Part shown: positions 34,639 to 43,429 of the stretch, piece after piece
Layout: each line of letters opens with the position of its first letter
Numbering within the stretch: position 1 is the stretch's first letter
Assembly: GCA_016721505.1 (NCBI GenBank)
Contig: JADKHX010000015.1
Location: forward strand, 1-64,000
Source: Rhodocyclaceae bacterium
GTDB lineage: Bacteria; Pseudomonadota; Gammaproteobacteria; Burkholderiales; Rhodocyclaceae
Reading direction: 5' to 3'
Length of the DNA: 64,000 nt
Notes under the pieces: model-generated
Database searches by the model: none
The model's input: only the letters and a program-made list of their open reading frames with translations
Told to the model about the DNA's origin: nothing
Program-made: the position numbers and the translations under genes

Positions 34639-35250
34639 TTATGAAAACTGGGCTTGAAGTTGCCCGGTCAGCGCCTTAACGACGGCGACAACGCTTGCAT
34701 TGGCCGACAGCGCGGACACTTGCGTCACGGCCATGCCTGCGTAGCCGCAGGGATTGATCGCTGTGTAGGGTTGCAAGTCCATATCGACGTTAATTGATAG
34801 CCCGTGATAGCTGCATCCACGCTTGATGCGCAAGCCGAGTGCGGCAATTTTTGCGCCGCGCACATAAACACCGGGGGCGCCTGCCAAGCGCTCGCCGGCG
34901 ATGTTGAATTCGGCCAATGTGTCGATGATGGCTTGTTCGATTTGATGGACAAATTCGCGCACTTTAAGATTGCGGCGACGCAGGTCGAGCATCAAATAGG
35001 CGACGATTTGACCGGGGCCGTGGTAGGTGATTTGGCCGCCGCGATCAACTTGCGCGACGGGGATTTTTGTCTCCGCGATTAAGTGTTCGGGCTTGCCGGA
35101 AAGCCCTTGAGTGAATACTGGCAGGTGTTCGCAAAACCAGATTTCGTCGGGCGTATTTTCGTCGCGCGTGGCAGTGAAATCTTGCATCGCGGCGAAGGTC
35201 GGCGCGTATTCTACGCGGCCGAGCTGGCGAAAAATTAACGGGGCGTCCAC
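34639..35250 (-). CDS. lipB: Lipoyl(octanoyl) transferase
   Basis: 203 residues. Transfers octanoate from acyl carrier protein to lipoyl domains, the step before LipA. Motifs: VDRGGQITYHGPGQIVAYLMLDL, the active-site lysine in GAKIAALGLRIKRGCSYHG, and the active-site cysteine in AINPCGYAGMAVTQ. It starts 9 bases after ybeD. Confidence 0.96.
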   Translation of the reverse strand: MDAPLIFRQLGRVEYAPTFAAMQDFTATRDENTPDEIWFCEHLPVFTQGLSGKPEHLIAETKIPVAQVDRGGQITYHGPGQIVAYLMLDLRRRNLKVREFVHQIEQAIIDTLAEFNIAGERLAGAPGVYVRGAKIAALGLRIKRGCSYHGLSINVDMDLQPYTAINPCGYAGMAVTQVSALSANASVVAVVKALTGQLQAQFS

Positions 35251-35258
35251 GACAAAAA

Positions 35259-35522
35259 TTACAACACGACTCTGACCATATGATGCGCGCTTAGATCGGT
35301 GTAGAGCGCGTCGAGTTGCGCTTGCGAAGTGGCGCGCACAGTACAGGTGAGCGAGAGATATTTTGCGCCACTGGATGGGCGCATTTCCATGCTCGCCGGA
35401 TCAAAATCCGGCGCATGGCGGAGCACCACGGCGAGCACTTGCTGCGCGAAATCCGGCGCGGCATCACCCATAATTTTTAGCGGAAAATCGGAAGGGAATT
35501 CGATTAAGGTCGGTCTATCCAT
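35259..35522 (-). CDS. ybeD: DUF493 / YbeD family protein
   Basis: 87 residues. Conserved segments IEFPSDFPLKIMG at the start, the central SSGAKYLSLTCTVRATSQAQLDALYTDLSAHHMVRVVL at the end. A small ACT-like alpha/beta protein whose function is still unclear; it commonly sits next to lipB. Overlaps the dat stop by 8 bases. Confidence 0.92.
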   Translation of the reverse strand: MDRPTLIEFPSDFPLKIMGDAAPDFAQQVLAVVLRHAPDFDPASMEMRPSSGAKYLSLTCTVRATSQAQLDALYTDLSAHHMVRVVL

Positions 35523-36471
35523 GGCGCATTACCTCGTGTTTGTAGGTTTGATACCAGGCCAGCATTTTGCTGTGGATGGGCCAGCGTGATGGGCGTTGGT
35601 TGTATCCCCTCCCCCGGCCCTCTCCCGCAGGGGGAGAGGGGGAAAGAAACGGCGTGTCGTCAGCACCAACTGGCAAGTTCACTCCAATGTCCTTTCCATC
35701 CAGCGTTGCAATCGGCAAAATTTCTTTGGTCGAAGACGCCATCCAGAGCTCATCGGCATTGCGTGTTTCGGCTTCGCTGATGTCGCGCACGATGACTGGC
35801 AAGCCGTGAGTGGAGGCAAGTTCCAGCACGATATCGTAGGTGATGCCGGGCAGGATTCGATGGTCTTTTGGTGGTGCGAATAACACGCCTTCTTTGATCA
35901 CAAAAATGCTGGATGCTGAACCTTCGGTGAGCAAACCATCGCGGAACAAAATGGTCTCGACACAGCCTAGTGCGACTGCGTGTTGGCGCAGCAAACAATT
36001 GGCAAGTAGTGAGGTGGTTTTCAAATCGCAACGCGACCAGCGCGTGTCGATAGTGCTCACCGTTGCGATACCTTTTTCTATCATCACGGCTGGCGGCGTG
36101 GTCAGCGGTTCGGCCATCAACATCACCGTCGGCTGTATCACTGCGGGGAAGGCATGATTGCGCACGGCCATAGGCCCACGGGTGACTTGAATATAGATGG
36201 ATTGATCTTCCCACTCGGCATCGGTGGCAAGTTTCAAAATCAAGGCACTCCATTGGGCTGGCGAATGGGGATTGGCCAGTGCCACACCATCGAGACTGTG
36301 TTGCAATCGGGCGAGATGTTCATCAAGGCGAAACGGCTTTCGCGAATACACAGGGATGACTTCATACACGCCATCGCCAAACAAAAATCCGCGATCCATG
36401 ACTGAGACTTTTGCCTCGGCTGGAGCTATCCATTCGCCGTTGAGATAGATTAAGGTAACTTGTGGTGTCAT
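35515..36471 (-). CDS. dat: D-amino-acid transaminase with a repeat-derived insertion
   Basis: 318 residues, about 30 longer than usual. PLP-dependent class IV aminotransferase that supplies D-alanine/D-glutamate. Motifs: IYLNGEWIAPAEAKVSVMDRGFLFGDGVYE, the PLP lysine in CDLKTTSLLANCLLRQHA, and LTEGSASSIFVIKEGVL. After IATLDGKDIGVN the protein carries LPVGADDTPFLS and PSPPAGEGRGRG (about residues 261-295), encoded by a REP-like repeat and a second hairpin repeat, before the normal C-terminal MLAWYQTYKHEVM. The insertion keeps frame and lies in a surface loop region near the end, so activity may survive. Confidence 0.92.
   Translation of the reverse strand: MTPQVTLIYLNGEWIAPAEAKVSVMDRGFLFGDGVYEVIPVYSRKPFRLDEHLARLQHSLDGVALANPHSPAQWSALILKLATDAEWEDQSIYIQVTRGPMAVRNHAFPAVIQPTVMLMAEPLTTPPAVMIEKGIATVSTIDTRWSRCDLKTTSLLANCLLRQHAVALGCVETILFRDGLLTEGSASSIFVIKEGVLFAPPKDHRILPGITYDIVLELASTHGLPVIVRDISEAETRNADELWMASSTKEILPIATLDGKDIGVNLPVGADDTPFLSPSPPAGEGRGRGYNQRPSRWPIHSKMLAWYQTYKHEVMRHG
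35606..35642. repeat. C-rich hairpin repeat inside dat
   Basis: CCCTCTCCC-GCA-GGGGGAGAGGG forms a long stem. Translated on the minus strand it gives PSPPAGEGRG, a sequence recognisable from hairpin repeats in many proteobacterial genomes. It lies directly next to REP-like copy 10. Confidence 0.8.
35649..35676 (+). repeat. REP-like dispersed repeat, copy 10 (inside dat)
   Basis: ACGGCGTGTC then GTCAGCACCAACTGGC and A. It is in frame within the dat coding sequence and translated as part of LPVGADDTPF. Confidence 0.92.
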
Positions 36472-36495
36472 GAGTCGAATCTTGCGCGCATTGGC

Positions 36496-37653
36496 CTAGC
36501 GGAACAACAGGCGCAACCAGTCCCAGAAGCGGCGGAAGATATTGCCTTCTTCGACCGCTTCCAATGCCACCACCGGGTAGCTGCCCCATGGTTTGCCATC
36601 GACACTCAGCGTTAGCGTAGCGAGTTCAGTACCGGCCGCAACGGGCGCTATGAGTGGCGGACGCTGGTCGAGTTGCTGGGTGATTTTCGACGTCGATCCT
36701 CGTGGCACCGAAATAGTGAAGTTATCGGTGAAGCCGACTTTGACACTTTGAGCGGCGCCTTTGAATACTTCAATCTCGGCGACGGTCTGACTTTTCTGAA
36801 ACAATTGAACTGACTCAAAGGCGAGGTATGCCCAGTTCAATAACTTGATCGAGTCATCGGCGCGCGCGGCGTCAGATGGCGTGGCAAGTACCACCGCAAT
36901 CAGTCTTTGCGAGCCACGCAGCGCAGTGGAAATCAGGCAATAGCCCGCTGCATTTGAATGTCCGGTCTTCAAACCATCCACTGACGGGTCTAGCCATAAC
37001 AAGCGATTCCGGTTGTGTTGCAAGATACCTTGCGAGCGATATTCCTTGATTGCATGAATGGCATGGGTTTCCGGATGATCACGCACCAACGCGGCGGCGA
37101 GCTTGGCCAAGTCACGGGCGGTTGAGTAATGGCGTGGTTCGGCGTTGTCAAAAAATCCACTTGAATTCAAAAAGTGGGTGTCGTTCAAACCGAGGCGCTT
37201 GGCTTCACTATTCATTCGCTCAGCGAAAGCCTCTTCACTCCCTGCCGCCGCCTCGGCAAGTGCGACAGAGGCGTCGTTACCGGATTGAATCACCATGCCT
37301 TTGAGCAAGTCTTCAACCGTGCTCATGCTGCCGACTTGCAAGAAGCTGCGCGACCCATAAGTGCGCCAGGCGCGCTCGGAGATGACAACTTTTTGATCCG
37401 GCAACAGCGATTTATTTTTCAGTGCAGAGGCAACTAAATAAGTCGTCATCACTTTGGTGAGCGAAGCCGGTTCGAGTTTTAGATCTGCTTCTTGCGAGGC
37501 CAAAATCTGACCGGTCTGGTAGTCCATCACTACCCAGGCACGCGCGGTGAGAGTTGGAACAGGAAGCGCTTGGGCGTTCGCGGCTGAGCTAAAACTTGAA
37601 ACAAAGACAAACAACAGAACAAAGAAAAAACGCATGGTAATTGGGCGGCGCAT
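36496..37653 (-). CDS. dacC: D-alanyl-D-alanine carboxypeptidase (PBP5/6 type)
   Basis: 385 residues (ATG at 37635 is an alternative start). Signal peptide ending SAANA-Q. Penicillin-binding motifs: SxxK in EPASLTKVMTTY, SxN in VIQSGNDASVALAE, KTG in VDGLKTGHSNAAGY. The C-terminal beta domain ends in an amphipathic anchor (FRRFWDWLRLLFR) that would hold it on the outer face of the inner membrane. Trims the terminal D-Ala of peptidoglycan side chains. Co-transcribed with the elongation genes to the right. Confidence 0.93.
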   Translation of the reverse strand: MRRPITMRFFFVLLFVFVSSFSSAANAQALPVPTLTARAWVVMDYQTGQILASQEADLKLEPASLTKVMTTYLVASALKNKSLLPDQKVVISERAWRTYGSRSFLQVGSMSTVEDLLKGMVIQSGNDASVALAEAAAGSEEAFAERMNSEAKRLGLNDTHFLNSSGFFDNAEPRHYSTARDLAKLAAALVRDHPETHAIHAIKEYRSQGILQHNRNRLLWLDPSVDGLKTGHSNAAGYCLISTALRGSQRLIAVVLATPSDAARADDSIKLLNWAYLAFESVQLFQKSQTVAEIEVFKGAAQSVKVGFTDNFTISVPRGSTSKITQQLDQRPPLIAPVAAGTELATLTLSVDGKPWGSYPVVALEAVEEGNIFRRFWDWLRLLFR

Positions 37654-37678
37654 AAACCGCTAAGAGTTGAGAAAATTG

Positions 37679-38668
37679 TTACTGAGGTGAACTTGGAGGC
37701 GAGCTAATGGCCAGTGCTGTCTTTACCCCAAAGGTATCGGTGAGCACCTGTGCGGCGCGGCGGGCGGAAGCAATATCGGGCCAAGGGCCAAGCTGCAGCC
37801 GATGTAAGTCACCCGAGCTTTTTATGATCAATTTGTCACCCATCTCGCCAAGCTCGCGCGCCAAGTGAGCCTGCAACGCTTGGGCGTTGGTGAGGTTGCT
37901 AAAGGCGCCCAGCTGAATATATTGTCCACCAGCTACGGTGATGGTGGGTAAAGGTATCGCTGGCGCGCTTGCTACGGGTTTCGGTGGAACCTCAGTCAGT
38001 GTGGTGACGGGAGGTGTTGCAGTGCCGCCGGGTCGCACAGTTTCAACAATCACCGGCGTGCTACCTTCGCCGATGTAGTCGAGCTTCCACGCAGCAGTGT
38101 AGGACAAATCAATGAGACGACCGGCGTGAAACGGGCCGCGATCATTGATGCGCACAATCACTGATTTTCCATTCGCCGGATTGGTAACGCGAACATAGGA
38201 CGGAATCGGCAAAGTGGGGTGTGCGGCGCTCATGCCGTACATGTCGTATGGCTCGCCACTAGAGGTTTTTTGGCCGTGAAATTTTCGTCCGTACCAACTC
38301 GCGACACCGCGCGCTTGGTAGCCGTCGGCGGATTTCATCGGGGTGTAATCGCGACCCAACACGGAATAGGGATTATTGGCAAAGCGATGCAGTGGTTCGG
38401 CTTTTGGTGTCGCATCGGGAATCGCATCCAGGTCGTTCGGCGCATTGGCACCAGGGCCGTCGTCCTGGTAATAGCCACCGCCACGCTTGGTCACCACGGC
38501 GGGTTTGCGCGGTGCAGGTTTGCCAGTTGGTGCTGGTAGTACGCCGTTGTTGGCGTCAGTCGGCGCGACAACCACTGGCGCTGTGCTGCGCACATCAACA
38601 GGCTTTGGTGGCTGGCTGCCGCAAGCACCCAACAGGAGAGTCAAGGCAACCAAATAAATCTGCCGCAT
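37679..38668 (-). CDS. rlpA: Septal-ring lytic transglycosylase / lipoprotein RlpA, with repeat-derived insert
   Basis: 329 residues from the ATG at 38668 (38671 also possible). Lipoprotein signal with lipobox LLGACGS. The double-psi beta-barrel domain is clear: ARGVASWYGRKFHGQKTSSGEPYDMYGMSAAHPTLP, VRVTNPANGKSVIVRINDRGPF, GRLIDLSY. A C-terminal SPOR domain follows (GGQYIQLGAFSNLTNAQALQAHL to FGVKTALA), which binds denuded septal glycan. Residues about 41-50 (GVLPAPTGKP) come from a REP-like repeat. Overlaps the rodA stop. Confidence 0.93.
   Translation of the reverse strand: MRQIYLVALTLLLGACGSQPPKPVDVRSTAPVVVAPTDANNGVLPAPTGKPAPRKPAVVTKRGGGYYQDDGPGANAPNDLDAIPDATPKAEPLHRFANNPYSVLGRDYTPMKSADGYQARGVASWYGRKFHGQKTSSGEPYDMYGMSAAHPTLPIPSYVRVTNPANGKSVIVRINDRGPFHAGRLIDLSYTAAWKLDYIGEGSTPVIVETVRPGGTATPPVTTLTEVPPKPVASAPAIPLPTITVAGGQYIQLGAFSNLTNAQALQAHLARELGEMGDKLIIKSSGDLHRLQLGPWPDIASARRAAQVLTDTFGVKTALAISSPPSSPQ
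38520..38548 (-). repeat. REP-like dispersed repeat, copy 11 (inside rlpA)
   Basis: TTGCCAGTTGGTGCTGGT then AGTACGCCGTT on the plus strand, translated in frame within the flexible linker after the RlpA lipobox. Confidence 0.9.
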
Positions 38669-39774
38669 CACTTTTGCACCAACATGCGATTCTTGTGTAT
38701 CGACATCAAAATTCCGATGCCTGAAAGCAATGTCACCAACGCCGTACCGCCATAGCTAATCAGTGGCAGCGGCACGCCGACCACCGGCAAGATACCCGAC
38801 ACCATGCCCATATTCACAAACGCATAGGTGAAGAAAATCATGGTGATTGCGCCGGCCAACAGCCGCGAAAAAAGTGTCGCGGCGTTGGCGGCGATCATCA
38901 GCATGCGGCCAATCAGCAAGGCATACAGCGTGAGTAGCACTAGATTGCCGAGCAGACCAAACTCCTCGGAGAACACGGCGAAAACAAAATCCGTATGTCG
39001 CTCAGGCAGGAAATCCAATTGCGCTTGCGTACCTTCGCGCCAACCCTTGCCCAGCAAGCCGCCGGAGCCAATGGCGATGGTCGATTGAATGATGTGAAAG
39101 CCTTTGCCTAGTGGGTCTTTTTCGGGGTCGAGCAAAGTCAAAATTCTGGCGCGCTGATAGTCGTGTAATAAGGTCCACGCCACCGGTGCAGCGGCCACCG
39201 CTGAGACGGCCATTGCGGCCAGAATTTTCCATGGCAGACCGGCAAAAAAGATGACATAGAAACCGGCGGCAAGCACCAAAATCGCCGTACCCAAATCCGG
39301 CTGCCGGGCAATGAGTGCTACCGGCAGCAGCAGCAAAATCGCCGCGACCGCGAAATCGCGCATGCGCAACATCGCTTCGTGGCGCTGGAAAAACCACGCC
39401 AACATCAACGGCATGGCAATCTTCATTAGTTCCGACGGTTGCGCCCGCATCACGCCCAAATTCAACCACCGTCGCGCACCTTTGGCCACATCGCCAAAAA
39501 GCGCGACAGCAATCAACAACAAAATGCCCAGCACATAAATCGGAATCGCAAAATGCATCAATCGTTGCGGCGGCACTTGCGCCAAGAAACGCATCATCGT
39601 TAGTGCCACACAGACATTCAGCAGTTGAGCGCCGAGGCGTTCCGGTGAAGCGCTGCCCATGATGCCGGTGGCGAGCAACAGCAACAGGGTGGTGATCAGC
39701 ATCAAGGGACCATCGATAGGAGCAATCAACCGCTCCCAGTATTTGCGCACAATGGAGAAATTAAATCCGTTCAT
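38668..39774 (-). CDS. rodA: Rod-shape peptidoglycan glycosyltransferase RodA
   Basis: 368 residues, about ten membrane helices. SEDS-family motifs: GVMRAQPSELMKIAMPLMLAWFF, IARQPDLGTAILVLAAGFY, GWREGTQAQLDFLPERHTDFVFAVFSEEFGL, and GVPLPLISYGGTALVTLLSGIGILMS. Polymerises glycan strands during elongation with PBP2. Starts at an ATGA overlap with the mrdA stop. Confidence 0.97.
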   Translation of the reverse strand: MNGFNFSIVRKYWERLIAPIDGPLMLITTLLLLLATGIMGSASPERLGAQLLNVCVALTMMRFLAQVPPQRLMHFAIPIYVLGILLLIAVALFGDVAKGARRWLNLGVMRAQPSELMKIAMPLMLAWFFQRHEAMLRMRDFAVAAILLLLPVALIARQPDLGTAILVLAAGFYVIFFAGLPWKILAAMAVSAVAAAPVAWTLLHDYQRARILTLLDPEKDPLGKGFHIIQSTIAIGSGGLLGKGWREGTQAQLDFLPERHTDFVFAVFSEEFGLLGNLVLLTLYALLIGRMLMIAANAATLFSRLLAGAITMIFFTYAFVNMGMVSGILPVVGVPLPLISYGGTALVTLLSGIGILMSIHKNRMLVQK

Positions 39775-41660
39775 GGACTGTCCTCCGATGCAGCTTCATC
39801 TTCTTTCGCGGGACCCGGCGGGCGTTTGCCTAACAAATAGTAATCGAGCACCAAGCGCGCAATCGGTGCTGCTGCCGCTGCTCCAAATCCGCCATTTTCA
39901 ACCAATATGGCGAGCGCTATTTTTGGCTCGTCGGCAGGTGCAAAAGCGATGAACAAGGCGTGATCGCGCAATTCTTTTTTTACGCCCAGCGCTTTGTAGT
40001 CTGCGCCTTTTAGTGAAAACACTTGCGCGGTACCAGTTTTTCCAGCGGCGATGTATTGGGCGCCGGCAAACGCACGGGCGCCGGTACCTTCTTTGTTCAC
40101 ACCTATCATCGCGTCGCGAATGACATCCAAATGCTCAGGCTTTAGATCCAATGTGCGCAGAGGTGTAGGTTCAATTTTGGTCCGCTCACCAGTTACCGTA
40201 TCGGTAATGTAATTGACTAGGTGTGGGCGAAACATTACCCCTCGATTTGCAATCACCGCTGTCGCCTGCGCGAGCTGGATCGGGGTGTAAGCGTTGTAGC
40301 CTTGACCAATACCTATCGATACCGTTTCACCGGCGTACCACTTTTGTTGCTCGGGTTTTCGGAAGCGCTTTTTCTTCCATTCTTGCGATGGCAGTATGCC
40401 TTCCGACTCGCCTTCAATATCAATACCGGTGCGCTGACCAAATCCTAGCTGTGCCATGAAGTTGGAAATATTGTCGATGCCCATATCATTGGCCAGCGCG
40501 TAGTAATACGTGTCGCAAGATTGAACGATGGACTTGTACATATCCACCGAACCGTGGCCGCCTTTTTTGTCGTCGCGAAAAGTGTGACCGCCGAAGTTAA
40601 AAAATCCCGGATCGTAAATGACTTGCTCGGCACGCCGCTTGCCCACCGTCAGCGCCGCCAAGGCCATGAACGGCTTAAAGGTTGAGCCCGGCGGATAGGC
40701 GCCGTTGAGCGCACGATTAACCATCGGCTTGTCGGGAGAGTCGTTAAGCTCACGCCAATTGGCACTATCGATGCCGTCGACGAATAGGTTTGGATCGTAA
40801 GTCGGCGTCGATACCAGCGCCAACAACCCGCCGGTCGATGGTTCGATAGCGACCAGCGCACCTTTGCGATCGCCAAACGCTGTCTCGGCAATGCGCTGCA
40901 ATTCGGCGTCAATCGTTAGCGTCAGATTGTTACCGGCAATCGGTGCGGTGCGCGCCAAAGTGTGCACCGCGTGACCACCAGCGTCCACTTCAACTTGTTC
41001 AAATCCGGCGATGCCGTGCAGCGCGAATTCGTACTTTTGTTCCAGACCTGATTTGCCAAAATGCTCTGTCCCGCGATAGTTGGCCTCTTGTTCCTGTTTC
41101 TCGATTTTGTCAATATCGTGATCAGTCACACGGCCGATGTAACCGACGATATGCGAAGCGAATGCGCCGCCCGGGTATTGGCGGAACAAGCGCGCTTTGA
41201 TTTCAATACCGGGAAAGCGATAACGCTGCGCGGTGAATATCGCCACTTCGGCATCGGTCAAGCGGGTACGGATAGGTAAGGATTCAAAGTTACGGCTTTC
41301 TTCAAGCAACTTCTTAAAACGCTTTCTATCCTTTGGCTGCACCTCGATGATTTGCCCTAAAGCATCAATCATTTGATCCAGATTTTTGGCTTTCGAGGGC
41401 GTAATTTCCAGCGTGTAGGCGGCGTAACTGCGCGCCAGCACCACGCCGTTGCGATCAAGTATCAGCCCACGATTGGGAACGATGGGCACCAGCGAAATCC
41501 GATTGTCCTCGGCGCGCGTAGTGTAGTAATTGTTTTGGATGATTTGCAGCCAGATAAAGCGCATTAACAGCGCGGCAAAACAAAGCAACACAAAGCCACC
41601 AGCAACGGTAAGACGAGCACGAAAGCGCTCAAGTTCTTCGCGCGGATTTTTAAATTCCAT
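39771..41660 (-). CDS. mrdA: Penicillin-binding protein 2 (transpeptidase)
   Basis: 629 residues. One N-terminal membrane anchor (VAGGFVLLCFAALLMRFIWL), a pedestal domain, then the transpeptidase domain with SxxK in GAYPPGSTFKPFMALAAL, SxN-type region SCDTYYYALANDMGI, and KTG in YIAAGKTGTAQVF. Partner of RodA in the elongasome. A 187-base gap separates it from mreD. Confidence 0.97.
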   Translation of the reverse strand: MEFKNPREELERFRARLTVAGGFVLLCFAALLMRFIWLQIIQNNYYTTRAEDNRISLVPIVPNRGLILDRNGVVLARSYAAYTLEITPSKAKNLDQMIDALGQIIEVQPKDRKRFKKLLEESRNFESLPIRTRLTDAEVAIFTAQRYRFPGIEIKARLFRQYPGGAFASHIVGYIGRVTDHDIDKIEKQEQEANYRGTEHFGKSGLEQKYEFALHGIAGFEQVEVDAGGHAVHTLARTAPIAGNNLTLTIDAELQRIAETAFGDRKGALVAIEPSTGGLLALVSTPTYDPNLFVDGIDSANWRELNDSPDKPMVNRALNGAYPPGSTFKPFMALAALTVGKRRAEQVIYDPGFFNFGGHTFRDDKKGGHGSVDMYKSIVQSCDTYYYALANDMGIDNISNFMAQLGFGQRTGIDIEGESEGILPSQEWKKKRFRKPEQQKWYAGETVSIGIGQGYNAYTPIQLAQATAVIANRGVMFRPHLVNYITDTVTGERTKIEPTPLRTLDLKPEHLDVIRDAMIGVNKEGTGARAFAGAQYIAAGKTGTAQVFSLKGADYKALGVKKELRDHALFIAFAPADEPKIALAILVENGGFGAAAAAPIARLVLDYYLLGKRPPGPAKEDEAASEDSP

Positions 41661-41734
41661 CGTGAGTCAAAAGCTTTAGGTGGGACAACCAGACCGAGCG
41701 CTGCAAATATCGGGCGCAGCGAGCCAATCAGAAG

Positions 41735-41750
41735 CCCGCCCCGGGGCGGG
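41735..41750. repeat. Perfect 16-bp G+C palindrome between mreD and mrdA
   Basis: CCCGCCCCGGGGCGGG in the 187-base mreD-mrdA gap. Without a spacer it is a poor hairpin, and no T run follows on the minus strand. Function unknown. Confidence 0.6.
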
Positions 41751-41847
41751 ATGGGGTGGGGGGATCGATTTACCCGCCCATAGCACCGTCGGAAATAAGA
41801 AGACGCCAAATTTCATGATTCGAGGAGGTTCATCGGAGCCATGAGCG

Positions 41848-42378
41848 TTAGATGGGCCGGTGTACGTCTTTATCTTCTGGCTGGAATTGCGGCAACAGAA
41901 GTACATGCGTCAGCGGATGCCATAGCGCCGTTGCCGTAAAGCTGGAGAGGAACCACCACAGGCCGGGGAACTCGGCACCCGCCACCATCCGTGCAATAAC
42001 CATGATGAGCTGCGTCGCCAGCAGCATCGGTAAAACATGTATCGCTTGTTGCGCCAAAGGAAACCACAAAATCCGTCTTGATAGCGTCGCCGCAGTGAAC
42101 GCCAGAACCACATAGGCCAGTGAATGCTGGCCCATCACACTGGCATCGGCGACATCCATCACCAAGCCTAAAACAAAGGCGGCACCCATACCAACACGCA
42201 ACGGCTGGTGAATGCACCAAAACACTAAGGTCAGAGCGACCCAATCGGGGATACCGGGAAAGCGCCCAAATGGAATCAGGTTCGCCAACATGGAGGCGAA
42301 CAAGGTCAGCACAATAAAGGCCACGCTGACGGGGCGCAAAATCCGATTGGATGCGTTGCTGGCTTGCGATCCACTCAT
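41848..42378 (-). CDS. mreD: Rod-shape-determining protein MreD
   Basis: 176 residues, five membrane helices (for example VAFIVLTLFASMLANLIPFG and WVALTLVFWCIHQPLRVGMGAAFVLGLVMDVADASVMGQHSLAYV). The segment GLVMDVADASVMGQH is typical of MreD. Partner of MreC and MreB. 37-base gap from mreC. Confidence 0.93.
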   Translation of the reverse strand: MSGSQASNASNRILRPVSVAFIVLTLFASMLANLIPFGRFPGIPDWVALTLVFWCIHQPLRVGMGAAFVLGLVMDVADASVMGQHSLAYVVLAFTAATLSRRILWFPLAQQAIHVLPMLLATQLIMVIARMVAGAEFPGLWWFLSSFTATALWHPLTHVLLLPQFQPEDKDVHRPI

Positions 42379-42415
42379 GATCTTTTCCCTTGCCTGACGT
42401 TTAGCTTATTAGCAT

Positions 42416-43345
42416 TCATCTGCGACGCCTTTCTGCCTTGATGCTGGTCACGCTGCGTTTAGTTTTTGCGTCGGTTTCCGGTTCTTCAGGACGCTCCGGC
42501 AAGCCCGTACGCGAACCCATCACCAGCACCAAACCACGGCGCTCAACGCCCGCCAGTGGCGCGCAGCGGATGCGCGAAAAAGAACCGGAATTGCTGCGAT
42601 CAATTTCGATGACTTTGGCCACCGGCAAGCCCGGCAAATACACGCCATCAAGTCCCGATGTGATGAGCACATCGCCGATTTCCACTTCAGCGTTGGTAGC
42701 GAGAAAGCGCAATTCCATCACGCCCGCGCCCGCACCTTCGAGCACGGCGCGCAGACCATTGCGCTGTACTTGAATCGGAATTGCTTGCTCTTTATCGGTT
42801 AGCAAAGACACTTCGCTGGTCAGCGGAAAAACGCGCACCACTTGACCAATCACCCCGATTTCATCAACCACCGCTTGACCAGCTTCGATGCCTTGCTGCG
42901 CTCCCTTGTCGATAATCACGCGGCGCGCAAATGGATCACGCGCGGCGTACAAAATTTCGGCGATGCGACCCTCAACCGGATGACGTTCTTTCATTTCCAT
43001 CAGCACGCGCAACCGGCGATTTTCATCTTCGAGATGCTTTTGTCGCAACAACAAATTTGCGGTATTGAGCTGTTGCTGGCGCAGTCGTTCGTTCTCCCCG
43101 ATTAGCGACGACAAACGGCTGAAATAATTGCTTACATCGCCACCGGCATCAATTGGTAAATAGGCCACTCGTTGCAAAGGCCATGCGGCAGTGGCGACGG
43201 CCAGGCGCACCCATTCAAGCGTGCGAAAACGCAAGTCCGTAATCAGCAGCGCGAGCGATAAAGCAATGAAGAAAATTAGTCGCGCAACCGGTGCCAATCC
43301 TCGACGGAAAAATGGCGGTGGCGCGTGACCAGCAACAGACATCAA
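42416..43345 (-). CDS. mreC: Cell-shape-determining protein MreC
   Basis: 309 residues. Membrane segment near residues 20-38 (RLIFFIALSLALLITDL), a coiled coil (ENERLRQQQLNTANLLLRQKHLEDENRRLRVLM), then the beta-barrel domain with GRIAEILYAARDPFARRVIIDKGAQQGIEAGQAV and DVLITSGLDGVYLPGLPVAKV. Scaffold linking MreB to PBP2 and RodA in the periplasm. 84 bases from mreB. Confidence 0.95.
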   Translation of the reverse strand: MMSVAGHAPPPFFRRGLAPVARLIFFIALSLALLITDLRFRTLEWVRLAVATAAWPLQRVAYLPIDAGGDVSNYFSRLSSLIGENERLRQQQLNTANLLLRQKHLEDENRRLRVLMEMKERHPVEGRIAEILYAARDPFARRVIIDKGAQQGIEAGQAVVDEIGVIGQVVRVFPLTSEVSLLTDKEQAIPIQVQRNGLRAVLEGAGAGVMELRFLATNAEVEIGDVLITSGLDGVYLPGLPVAKVIEIDRSNSGSFSRIRCAPLAGVERRGLVLVMGSRTGLPERPEEPETDAKTKRSVTSIKAERRRR

Positions 43346-43429
43346 AGGACTAACCCCTTAGGCGAACAACTCGGCTAACTACGCGGCGCAAGGCTTTGCG
43401 CCATCATGACAAACTACTTCAGCCAGGGC

